Positions 1-12,898 of a stretch of 64,000 nucleotides of DNA are shown piece by piece. The stretch is from Amylostereum areolatum (lineage: Eukaryota; Basidiomycota; Agaricomycetes; Russulales; Stereaceae): assembly GCA_012932865.1 (NCBI GenBank), contig SAXG01000016.1, forward strand, positions 806,001 through 870,000, in the 5' to 3' direction. How positions within the stretch are numbered: the first letter of the stretch is position 1; the number at the start of each line of letters is the position of its first letter. A model generated the notes under the pieces. That model was not told the DNA's origin. It saw only the letters and a program-made list of their open reading frames with translations, and searched no databases. The position numbers and the translations under genes are program-made.

Positions 1-1
1 A

Positions 2-2745
<2,744 letters not shown>

Positions 2746-4414
2746 CTACACGGCCACGGCCCACACATACCTCCTGTCTGCCTTTTCTCCCCCTCCATTT
2801 CCATCGACGGTGGAGATCGTATCCGAATCACCTGCAAAGTCTCTCTCCGGACGGATGTCAACAGCCGAAGTCTGGCTATGCGTCTCGGTTTCTATGTCCA
2901 GTGTCTCGACGTGTGTGTTTACTCGCACTGCGACGCGTCGGCTGGGCGGTTCGTGTAAGGGCGCAGGCGGCCTGTTGAGCGTTGATTCAAGCGTGAAGTT
3001 GTGGGTGCCGCGCAACTTCTGCAACGAGACGAGGGCAACGAGGATGGTGGGATACATTCCCTAAATCGCACGCAGGTGTGAGAGAGGAAAATAATTCGCG
3101 CGTGGAAGACGCACAATGAGGTGTATTAGACCGTTTTCCTCGAGTTCATCTATACGATCGGTGAATCGCCACTTGGGAGTGTCAATACTAAACTCCCTTC
3201 CAAAACCGAACTCGCATATGAGGATGTATGCGACCAAAACACTCTACGCACACAATGGGTCTGGTGAGAATTGTGAAATAGGAGAATGAACGTTGAACAC
3301 TAACCCAGAGAGCGCAGTAAAGCACGCCTGACTCGACGAAGAGCATCATGACTTTCTCAGCTTGAGAGCGTATACTTCTACTTCGCAGGTTGCCAGTGAT
3401 CAGTCGTCGGTGACGCCTGTAGCAATGAAGTGAGCGATGATTCGGAAACGAACAGGAGTCAGTTCTACCAGGCTTTGTATGAAATAAGTGTGGTAGACCA
3501 CATATTTGTTGCCCAAGATAGGACAAAGGCCGCAGCACCGAAGTGGTCGTCTACAAACTCGTTGCCTTCCAGAAGCCCAGCACGACAGGTCGTGCGTGCA
3601 CTTAACGACGACATGACTGAATATACAGTGTGTTATATTTGATCATCCAGGAGTTAAATTTACTCACTAAGAGTGGATAAGATGAGTGCCGATGAGATAC
3701 CCTGTATGGCACGACTTCTAGACCATAACACCCACGCTCTCCATAAGACGATAGCATCGCTAAGAATAATCTAAGGATACTGTCATATCACGATCCTGTA
3801 CAACCTCAAGGTGTATAAACTCACGTTGACCAAAAGCAATGCGGTGAGGGTACAACCGCTCAGAATGGGCCCCAGCGATTCGAACACTGTATCCAAGTCG
3901 AAAAACGAAGAGCAAGATACTCCTTCGGATATGCTATCGAGGCACGATACGGTCTGATCTTGTAATGCACTAGAAGCCCTGCCATCCAGCAGAGTATACC
4001 GAAACCTCAGTGCCCAATGCGTTGCGGCTATCGCGTACATGATCCCACAAACGAGTGCCATCAACGTGTTGGACAATGGGCGTAGCCCATTTCGTCTAGG
4101 AAGGCGTCCATCAACACGGGGAATCCATCGAGCAGTGGTGACTTACAATAAGATGCAGGTTGAAAGGATGATAAGCAGAGAGAATGCGCCTGCTCATCTG
4201 TAAGTGAGCTACTCAGGAGTAATAAAACCGACATGACAACCTCACCAAATAAAGCAGTCTCGATCGCGAGAGGTTCCAGCTGGCTAGAGACACGCGATCC
4301 AATGTTGAGAACCGCATTTTCGACCGAGTTGATATCGTCGGCCAGAGGCAGTTGGAGAGGCGCACCGGGCGCGCTGTCGTTGCCAGGAAAACCTGAAGAC
4401 GAGACGTTGGACAT
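2746..4414 (-). CDS. Basidiomycete multi-pass (about seven-helix) orphan membrane protein
   Basis: Intron-rich minus-strand gene starting at ATG 4412-4414 (MSNVSSSGFPGND). Exon 1 ends in a helix (VVMSVLLLLSSSLT). Later exons give TLMALVCGIMYAIAATHWAL (about 4010-4070), a helix before 3820, DAIVLWRAWVLW (about 3735-3770), AAAFVLSWATNMWSTTLISY (about 3470-3540), EKVMMLFVESGVLYCALW (about 3310-3370), VLVAYILICEFG (about 3200-3250) and MYPTILVALVSLQKL followed by a Ser/Thr-rich cytoplasmic tail ending in WAVAV at 2746. The order of these short motifs matches a very large mushroom-specific family of unknown function. I inferred the splice joins by eye; the exon near 3200 is the weakest. The role (possible receptor or sensor) is unknown. 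Confidence 0.75.
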
Positions 4415-5475
4415 GCAGAAGAATCGTGACGTGAGGTATCTGGAATCGAGCGTGGCACAGGGCGTAAGCACCGGACCACGATCGTTTATTGAAGTACTTA
4501 TAGGCCTGTGGGGTTCAGAAGTCAGATGTGGAACAATGGCGCTTCAACCAACCGACGAGAGTTGCAGTAGCCATGCTGGATGGTATCGGCACTGGACAGC
4601 CTCTGGGGTTTGTACCATGTCTTCCCGAACTCGCTCAATGGATGAAACGTCAACAGAAAAATCCCTTGACCACCAACAGGCTCTGATGTAACGGGAACCA
4701 TACCAATCATGTCCCATACATACCAAAGTCAGCACTGGTCCATCAAGCAACTACTTTGAGTGCCACACCGCATCGTGGCGGCGGCGATGACTCGGAAGTG
4801 GATGGGAGGGCCGTGGCGGTATGCGCGAGGACACCGACAGACACCAAAGATCCCAAACTTGAAAAGGTTTGAACAAAGTATCTCGTCTGACCAACTTGAA
4901 TGAATATGCGGCAGCGCAGGTCCTAAGCTGCTAGGAGAACCAGAACTTGAAGCAAGAGCGAGCCTCGCGTAAACGGAGCTAGATCATTGGATACCAACTG
5001 AAATGGCGGCACGGTGCCTATAAGGAACTCAAACGCTGAGCGCTGAGCATGCGCGGTGTCTCTGGCACTCTGGCACTGGCAGGAGATCGCATACTCTCAG
5101 TTATATGCATGTGACGCGGGATACAAATGTATATAAAAATAAAAATAAGTTATATGCATGTGTGTAAGATCCTGCTCGGCAACTCGGCAATTACCCAACC
5201 TTACCAAAGCGACGCTCACCAGTGCCCACCTTTTCTCTTGTCGAGTTTCCTTTCTTCCCTTTATTCCAACTTTATTCTCCCATCGTTCGTCCGTCCCACC
5301 ATCCCATTGTCCTCAAGGCCGACCAAAACATTTTTTTAAAATGGCGCCTGTACCCCCCGCAGCCATGAGGCTTCTCGAGACCCATTGGCATAATCTGTAC
5401 AGCCCAGCACACATAGCCTCCAAGTCACAACCATGCTGGGATCGGCATCTTCTCTTTTAGACTGCGATATACACC
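4415..5475. other. Divergent promoter region between membrane-protein gene and DUF6535 gene
   Basis: About 1.06 kb with no convincing coding exon. It contains an upstream ATG frame at 5341-5460 (39 codons) that ends 16 bp before the DUF6535 start and could act as a uORF. An AT-rich stretch of AAATA-type repeats lies at 5127-5150. Confidence 0.45.
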
Positions 5476-8110
5476 ATGGATCTCGACGACATAGAAAAGC
5501 AAACTTCGCTCCCCAAACACGAGGGGATCATCAGCAGTGGTCAAGGGGATCGTCAATCTGAGGCCAGCGAGGAAGACTTCCGAGCAAGGGAGTACGACGA
5601 GCGTGCCAACCCTCTCTGGTCGGTCTACATCCGTGAAGCCGAGAGCCATGATCGTGCGTTGATCGAGACGTGGAAGGACGACATGGGGGGTATCATCGTT
5701 TTTGTGCGTCGCTTCCTTGTCCTTCTTCGAGTCCTTTCTGATGTCTTGACATCGCAATCAGGCTGGTCTCTACTCGGCCAGTTTGACCGCATTCTTGGTC
5801 GAGAGTTATCAGAACCTCAAGCAGGACCCCCAGGACACATCTGTCACTCTTCTGCAGCAGACCGTATCCCTGCTGGCCCACATCTCTATCCAACTCAACG
5901 GCACACAAGTTCCCCCGTTATCCCTTCCGGACCTCTCTGGGTTTCGGGTGCAGTCCTCGGATGTTCGCATCAACGCATATTGGTTCATGAGCCTCGTCTT
6001 CAGCCTCACCGCCGTCCTCTTTGCTACCATCGTCCAACAATGGGTGCGCGACTACATGCACGTATTCCAGAGATACAACAGCTCCCTGAAGCAGTCCCGC
6101 GTGCGCCAATTCCTATTTGAAGGCGCCGAAACGTGGAAGATGGCCGTCGTCGTTGATGCAATCCCCGCGCTCATCCACATCTCCCTTTTCCTTTTCTTCA
6201 TCGGTCTCTGCGATTTCTTATTCCATATCAATCTGGTCGTTGCGGTCGTGACGACGTCGACAATCTCAGTGAGCGGTGCACTTTACTTTTGGACCATGAT
6301 CGCGCCCGTGGTACACACACAGTCCCCGTACCAGTCCCCACTCTCAGGCGTGTTTTGGTACATCTTCCAAACTATACGTGGCCGGTCCTACCACGACAAC
6401 ATCGACAAAGAGAAACCAAGCCACCCGGTTAGCAAAGATATGTCGGAGGGTCGGGTCCAGCTCGCCATGGACCAGTCGAACCCCCGGGAGCGGTGCAAAC
6501 GCGACGCCCGCGCCATCTGTTGGGTTATGGACAATCTGACGGAAGATAGCGAATTCGAACCCTTCGTGGAGGCGATATCAGGCTCCCTGAACTCCGAGTG
6601 GGGCAAGCAGGTGTGGAAGGCGGTAGCCAACGTCCGTGATAGTGCAGCCACGGGACCCTTCCAAACGCGGAGCCTCTCACACTCCGGCTCTCCACCCAAT
6701 CCTGTTGTCACCCTCAACGGTCGTATCGTCCGCCTCATGAAGACCTGTACAGGGCCCGGCCTGCTCACCGACGTCATTGCCCGACGCCGTGCGCGCGCCT
6801 GCCTAGACGCGGCGTTCTCGCTCGGCCTTACAATGGACGGAAAATGGGCGTGGCTTGAGGAGCTGGACGTGATAGCTTCAGTCCTCGCGTTCGTTGGTCG
6901 CCCCGAGACCTGGGAGGATCGCCCAGCCGAATTCGACCACGACTTTCAAGTGCGTTGGATATGCATGACAATCACGGTCGCACAAAGACTCCTGCGCCAG
7001 GCGAAAGTTCGGGATCTGGCCAAAGCGGTTGTCGGCGCGATGGCGAAGGCACAGAGGGCATTCGACGACGGAGAAGATGACCAAGATTTGGACGATATCG
7101 CGCTGGCCATGAACACCGCGCAGTGGATCGACGCGCACCTGAAGGCAGCGTGGCCCGCCGCCTTTGCGTTACGGCGGAAGCTGGACGAGGAACCTGTCCG
7201 CGCGGACATGGACGGACTGATTTGCGACGTCCTCCAGAGCGAGCCGGTCATGGATCTGGACCGCAATTACCATGGCCTCGGTCAGGCGATGGATATGGGT
7301 ATCGACGATTCCATGCGAGCCCTCTCCGACGCAATAGACGTCTCAACTCGACATGTCCTCCGTGATTTCCCCGGCACGACATTTTACATGCCTGCAGTCC
7401 TTCGGGAATGGTATGACACCCATACGATGCCCCTTTGCATACCCCCCTTCGAACTATTCGAGCGCCTACACGATCCTGTACTGGAATTACGCAATCTCCA
7501 ACAGACCGGTTGGGCGGGGGCGTCGAACCGCCCCGACCGCCTCGCCGAGCTGTGTCCACCTGAACTTCACGCGTTTATGGTACGGGGGCTGGCACGAGAC
7601 GGGGACCCGATGGATAACTTCCATCGCTCGGCGGAGCCGGTCAACTCCCAGCTCTGGCGGATCGACGACCTCAGCCGCGGGGGCGTGCTCTTCCTCCTCG
7701 AGCTGCTCATCGCAGGCATCCGATCTCGCAAAGAAGCGCACCACATGTCGGACGTCGAGGCGTACAAGGCGACGTTCCACGCCATCGTCGACGGCGCGGA
7801 CTGGAGCGCGTTGCAGTGGGGTGTGGGGACTCAGAGAGGCCTCGTCGATCTCTTGCGCGATATCACTACGCGGGACGGCCAAACGGGGGCTGGGTTTCCG
7901 CTTCCCGACGTGGCCATGGAGTTTTTCCTGCTCGTTGCGGAAGTGCTGAAGGGTGCCGATGAAAAATACGTGGCAGAAGCCCTGTCTCTCCTGAAGCTCG
8001 AGCAGGAGGGGGGCCCCAGCGAATATTGCGCTGCCGCGAAGAGGGCCGTACGCGCTTTGGAGGACAGTGGACCAGACGTAGTCTTGCGACGTTATGTGTA
8101 CTTGACGTAG
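5476..8110 (+). CDS. DUF6535-domain membrane protein, about 850 aa
   Basis: Start ATG 5476 (MDLDDIEKQTSLPKHEG). One 58-bp intron, 5704-5761, joins WKDDMGGIIVF to AGLYSASLTAFLVESY. The N-terminal 250 residues carry the DUF6535 pattern: an acidic leader, WSVYIREAESHDRALIETWK, then four predicted membrane segments (AGLYSASLTAFLV; WFMSLVFSLTAVLFATIV; IPALIHISLFLFFIGLCDFL; VVAVVTTSTISVSGALYFW). The remaining 600 residues are a soluble, mostly helical cytoplasmic region with no motif I recognise. DUF6535 proteins are multicopy in Agaricomycetes and their function is unknown. The long second exon is uninterrupted and the gene looks intact. Confidence 0.88.
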
Positions 8111-8295
8111 AACTACTTCCAGGTCCAGTTATGTGCGATTCATACGTCCACTGGCAACCACTGCGCTCGTCGCGTTGCGTGTTTTAGACAGCAGCTGAGA
8201 CATCGTGTCCTGTCTTCAGGGGCCCGGTTTTCAGAGGCCCCTCTCAATACCTCCTTGACCTTTCGACAGCGCCTTCCCCGCGTAATTCTTCTACT

Positions 8296-9183
8296 ATGGA
8301 CGACCACACTGAGCTGCCAGGTTTGATGGGAGGCCTATCCCTGCTCTCGGAAAACGTCGATCCAATCGACTGCGTCTATGTCGCCGTTGACGCCATGACC
8401 GGTAAGCTCCTGTTTTTCTGTCTATCCGGTACCCCGTCTGATCGCGATGTAGCGGCTCTGAACGCCTACCTTGAGAATGCAGAACTTGCCTACCCTCCCT
8501 CCGCCGAAACAATGAGGATGAGCACCACGCACGCGCGACGCACCCCTGCGATGTTCGAGGTTATGCTGTGCATGCAGGTCGAGAGTGGGCGGTTTGGATT
8601 CTTGGAGAAGCACCTCCGCGTGTGCAAAGCGGTCATCCACGACGTCGACGCGGCCGTTCATGGAAGGACGAGGCCCGGGAAGGAGTTCCCATCTCCTCTG
8701 CCTCGTGGGCCGTTCAGCAAGAACAAAGCGCCGCCTTTGGTCCACAATATGCTTGACGATATCGAGGACATCGTGTGGGTTGCCCTGTGGACCGCGGCGA
8801 AAAGGCCGGGCGCGACAAAACGCGAAGAGCGCTGGGTCAGCGAGCTTGAATCCGGCGACTTCGACCGCGTCGAGGTTCAGAAAGCGGCCATTTACATGTT
8901 TTTCCAACCCTATCAATTTGGGCCCGAACACCCCGCCACTCGACAGGCCCAGTGCCAGCTTTCCGCGTCGTTCTGGCCTGTATTCGACATCTTCAGGAGG
9001 TGGATGCACATCACGATGCTGGGCTGGCAAGAGGACGCCCGGACCTTGTCCCTCGACTCAGACTCGGAGTCGGCGACAGAGCGCCCGCCCAGAGAGACTG
9101 TATTGCAACGGTTCGTCGAGTACCTTAAGGCGGGCGTAGACTTCTTGGATGCTGCTGGTCAGTACGACCCTGGGTCTGAGTAG
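8296..9183 (+). CDS. Hypothetical protein, same strand as the DUF6535 gene
   Basis: A single open frame of 295 codons from ATG 8296 (MDDHTELPGLMGGLSLLSEN). Codon use is GC-rich like the neighbours. A 51-bp stretch, 8402-8452, has good intron borders (GTAAGC...GATGTAG) and is a multiple of three, so the protein is open whether or not it is removed; 278 aa after removal is plausible. Aromatic/acidic helical segments such as WPVFDIFRRWMHITMLGW and FVEYLKAGVDFLDAAG are visible. I do not recognise the family. It lies 185 bp after the DUF6535 gene and may share its regulation. Confidence 0.7.
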   Translation: MDDHTELPGLMGGLSLLSENVDPIDCVYVAVDAMTGKLLFFCLSGTPSDRDVAALNAYLENAELAYPPSAETMRMSTTHARRTPAMFEVMLCMQVESGRFGFLEKHLRVCKAVIHDVDAAVHGRTRPGKEFPSPLPRGPFSKNKAPPLVHNMLDDIEDIVWVALWTAAKRPGATKREERWVSELESGDFDRVEVQKAAIYMFFQPYQFGPEHPATRQAQCQLSASFWPVFDIFRRWMHITMLGWQEDARTLSLDSDSESATERPPRETVLQRFVEYLKAGVDFLDAAGQYDPGSE

Positions 9184-9854
9184 CCTGGATATTGTAACAA
9201 TAAATTGGGTCCCAGCGTGTACGGCGTGTAACAAGCAACGTGCCTCCCCCCGCCCTCCGTCTTTGAAGCTGTAAGGCCGTGAACAGCTTCCTGCCCTCCG
9301 TGCCCACGCCTGCCTCCTTTGCCCGTGTCCACCGGTCGTTCGCGGACAAGGCAGCGGGGTAGAGGGTAGAAGAAATCCACGTTTCCCTCCCGCGCACATG
9401 CGACTTCGAATTGGACGCCGTCCGATGGATACGGTGTATGAAGGGGGAGCCTTGCAGAAGTCCTCCCGGCGACGCAGGGGACAGGTACTGCCCAGGGAAG
9501 TGGACGTTTATGAGCTTCTCCCGCTGTCCTGGGTCATGCAATGCGGAATGACGCCCAGCGTTCGAAACCGAGCTGTGGCTCTTCTCCTTCAAGCTTCAAG
9601 CTCCAGGCCACAATCAAATATATGAATGTCGATCCGCTTGAGACAGCCGTTTCGGTCTTTTGCAAGCTCCACACGTCGCTGGGGGATAGAGGATATATTT
9701 TTCCATCGTCCATAAAAGGTGCTAGGACCCGAGGTGATACATGGCGATTAGTTTTCCGTATGTTTTAGTACATCCGAATGTACCTGTTGCGCACGGAGAG
9801 TTAGCCAGCGCGAACAAAGACCACGCCAATTCAACGATGACACTTACAGATATC
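9184..9854. other. Intergenic spacer
   Basis: 3' flanks of two convergent genes. Short open frames here lack family motifs and overlap in several frames. I see no repeat or RNA gene. Confidence 0.4.
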
Positions 9855-10770
9855 TCACAGCTCATCCCTTCCCTTACTGTCCACTTCCTTCACAGCCTTC
9901 TTTATCTCATTGTTCGAGAACACCACCTTGTCCGGGTACTTCGCCTCCCACGTCCCCTTGACCGCCTCCACCGCGAACTTGCCCATATCTTCGACGGTGA
10001 TACCCATGAGGTAGCGGAAAGGGCTGCCGATGGCTTTGTCGAGGATGCGCCCCGACGCGGAACGCGTGTTTTGTTGATCGGCGGGGTAAAGGGAGGAGGG
10101 GAAGAAATACCCGGGTCGCAGAATGGTCGCTTTAAACGCGCCCGCCGAGTCTTTCGCGTGTTGAGTAAGGTGGTTTTCTGCGCGGCCCTGATCATAGCAA
10201 AAGCGTCAGCGCACTAAACTGAAGGATTGGGGCGAAGGAACGTGCCTTCACGCGCGCGAACAGCTGCCAGCTCTTCTCCGTCGGGTCTGTACCCTCTCCA
10301 GTGATGAATGCCATCTTGAACGGCTTCCCTCCCGACGCTCCCACACCCGCTTCCTTCGACGCGTCCAGAAACGCTTCGAGATATCCAACGGTCATCTCAG
10401 TATAGTCCTTCTCGCTCATGCCGACGGCGCTCTTGCCGAGCGCCCAGATACACGCGTCATGCGCGGCGATGTCGGCGCGCAGATCGGGGGCGTAGGAGAG
10501 AAATGATGGGAGGACGGTGGTACTGAGTTTGGGGTGGGTGGGGGAGTCGGAGGGGGCGGTCGGTGTGGTACCGTTGGGGAGGATGACCCATGAGGGCAGG
10601 GGGCGGCGGGCGAGCACCGTTACGTGGTTGACGGTGTCGTCGGCGAGGAGAGCGCGGAGAACACCAAGGCCGGCTGTAAAATAAGTTACTCGTCGTGAGC
10701 TCTGGTCCGCTTCAAAAAAAAAACATGGAACCTTACCAGCGCCGGTCGCACCCGTCAAAAGGACTCTCAT
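9855..10770 (-). CDS. NAD(P)-binding Rossmann-fold protein (HTATIP2/NmrA-like reductase family)
   Basis: Start ATG 10768-10770: MRVLLTGATGAG, a beta strand plus glycine-rich dinucleotide loop. A short intron (about 10675-10735) restores GLGVLRALLADD. The second exon carries VTVLARRPLP, the acidic AHDACIWALGKS segment and FKMAFITGEGTDPTEKSW. A GC-AG intron (about 10184-10248) leads to GRAENHLTQHAKDSAG and KATILRPGYFFPSS, typical of atypical SDRs, and the protein ends KEVDSKGRDEL at 9855. Length is about 270 aa, usual for fungal members. Substrate unknown. It is divergent from CIA1, sharing a 314-bp promoter region. Confidence 0.8.
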
Positions 10771-11084
10771 TGTTGCCGTGAAGGAGATTTGATGTGTTTC
10801 TTCCTCTATGAAAAATAAAAGTATTTGAAGGGTTTATGGACGCATTATCGACAGGGTCGAGGTGGGTACGCGCGTCTGGACGGCAGGCATGGCGGAGGCG
10901 GGGTCGCGGGCGAGAGACGCGTCGTGCGTCGGCATCGATGATCATCATCATGGGCGATGGCCGGACCCACTTTGGCTGCCAATGTGGGTGAGAATCTGAG
11001 ATGAGATCAAGAAAGTGGGTACGGTTATATTATGTAATAGATAGATTGGCGATTGCTCGGTTCATCTCCTCTCGAGATTTCGTC
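10771..11084. promoter_or_regulatory. Bidirectional promoter between reductase-like gene and CIA1
   Basis: 314 bp between two divergent start codons, so both promoters must lie within it or extend into the genes. No clear TATA box apart from the AT-rich TTATATTATGTAATAG at about 11025. Inference from layout. Confidence 0.4.
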
Positions 11085-12364
11085 ATGGACGTCGACCTCC
11101 CATATCGTCTTGAACCGGTCGCGGAGTTGAGTGGTGTGCACTTTTGATTCTTCTGTGTGATGAATCTGTGCCGATGCTTGCGATAGGACACGAAGATCGG
11201 GCATGGCACGTCGCTTGGAATCCGAAAAAACCGCTGCTCGCGACATGCTCTTCCGACAAGACCGTGCGCATGTACTCCTACACCGATTCCTCGTTCAAAA
11301 TTCAAACATCAATACCCACCGGGCATATCAAGACCGTGCGGGCACTCGCCTGGTCGCCAGCGGGCACCTCGCTCGCCACCGCGTCTTTCGACGCCAACAT
11401 CGGCGTATGGCAGCAGGAAGCGGAGGACGAGGATGAGGTCGGGAGTGCGGAGTGGGAGTGCGTGGCTATGCTGGAGGGGCACGAGACGGAGTGCAAGAGC
11501 GTGGCGTGGTCTGCGGAGGGCAACCTCCTCGCGAGCTGCAGTCGGGACAAGACCGTCTGGGTCTGGGAGGGTGCGTTCCCTCGGTCTCGTCGTCCTCGTC
11601 GCTGACACGGGCATCCGAAAATCTCAGCGCTCCCCGATGCCGACTTTGAGTGTATGGGCGTGCTTATGGAACACACGCAGGACGTTAAGTCCGTTGCCTG
11701 GCACCCCTCCGAGGAGGTCCGTCTCTTCTCCCTGTCCTCCCCACATTCCTCACCTACAACGCCCCTTCGCAGCACAGATCCTCGCATCGGCCTCGTACGA
11801 TGACACGATAAAACTTTACCTCGATGACCCCTCAGAAGACTGGTTCTGCTTCGCGACGCTCTCAGGGCACACGTCCACGGTCTGGTCCGTCGCCTGGTCC
11901 CCGACAGGCAGCTACCTCGCGTCCGCCTCCGACGATCGCACTGTGCGCGTGTGGAAGCGCGTCGCGGAACACAAATGGACGTGCGTGCTCGTGCTGGAGG
12001 GGCACGAGCGCACGGTGTATTCGGTCAGCTGGGGGGCGAATCCCGGAAAGCAGGACGATGGGAGCTTAGGGTTGTTGGCCAGCGCAGGAGGAGATGGGAG
12101 GGTCAACGTCTGGGAGTTAGAGGTGCGTTCTTTTCTTGGTCGAGGTTCGCGCTGGCGCTGATGGGTGCATTGCGGTGGCAGGAGGAACCAAATGCGACGC
12201 CGACGACCCCGCCGCGGCATAAGCTCATCGCGCGCCTCGAAGATGCGCATGGGGTCAGCGACGTGAACAGCGTCGTATGGTGTCCGCGCCAGAGCTCGCA
12301 GGATCTGCTGGCGACGGTTGGGGACGACGGCACGGCGAAGATCTGGAGGATCGTGACGGCGTAG
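11085..12364 (+). CDS. CIA1: Cytosolic iron-sulfur protein assembly WD40 protein CIA1 (CIAO1 homologue)
   Basis: Seven-bladed WD40 propeller. CIA1 is the targeting subunit that, with Cia2 and Met18, hands Fe-S clusters to nuclear and cytosolic apoproteins. Start ATG 11085 (MDVDLPYRLEPVAELSG); intron 11134-11186 joins to HEDRAWHVAWNPKKPLLATC. Blades follow in order: SSDKTVRMYSY, ASFDANIGVWQQ, CSRDKTVWVWE, ASYDDTIKLYLDD, ASDDRTVRVWKR, AGGDGRVNVWELE and VGDDGTAKIWRIV. Introns occur after VWVWE (about 11570), after HPSEE (about 11718) and after VWELE (about 12123). The acidic insert QQEAEDEDEV between blades 2 and 3 and the ending match the fungal CIA1 pattern. The gene looks intact. Confidence 0.92.
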
Positions 12365-12898
12365 TAAGTGTCTGCTTCACTGTACAGTACTTACCTTACA
12401 GTGGCTTTCCTTGGCTTTCCTTCATTGCGCGTTGTACTGCTGTAAGGTTTCATTAACCCCACGGTTGACGTATACATCATTATACCTAAGTATGTTGAGT
12501 AGTAAGTAAATCCTAGCCTGGAGGCCGAATCTTTCACGGACGAGACGAGCAGGTAAGTAGTGTGCCACATGTCAGACTCAGTCTCCTACCCATCTAAGTA
12601 CTTACTCTATTTACAGATTCCGGACGTTCCGGCCCCCCACACCCGACTAGTAACCCACCTCCGTCCCGAGACGACGGCGCCGGGGACCCACATCCAAGTA
12701 CCCACGAGCTAAGTACCGTGTTGTGTATGCGAGGCAGCCGCAGAAGAAACACTTTACCTTTTCACGTTCAGGGCCCCCGGTGTCTGGCACTGCATGGCTA
12801 TAAAAACACACAGTCACTACGTAGGTATGGCCATCCCCACCGAACTCACCCACCCACCCACCTCCATATATCACAACTGAACGTTTGAACGTGCACAG
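12365..12898. other. Intergenic region, promoter of the SDR gene
   Basis: Contains short imperfect repeats (TACAGTACTTACCTTACAG, GGCTTTCCTTGGCTTTCC) near 12385-12425 and a TATAAAAACACACAG motif at about 12799-12813, about 90 bp before the SDR start codon, which is a plausible TATA box. No gene seen. Confidence 0.45.
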
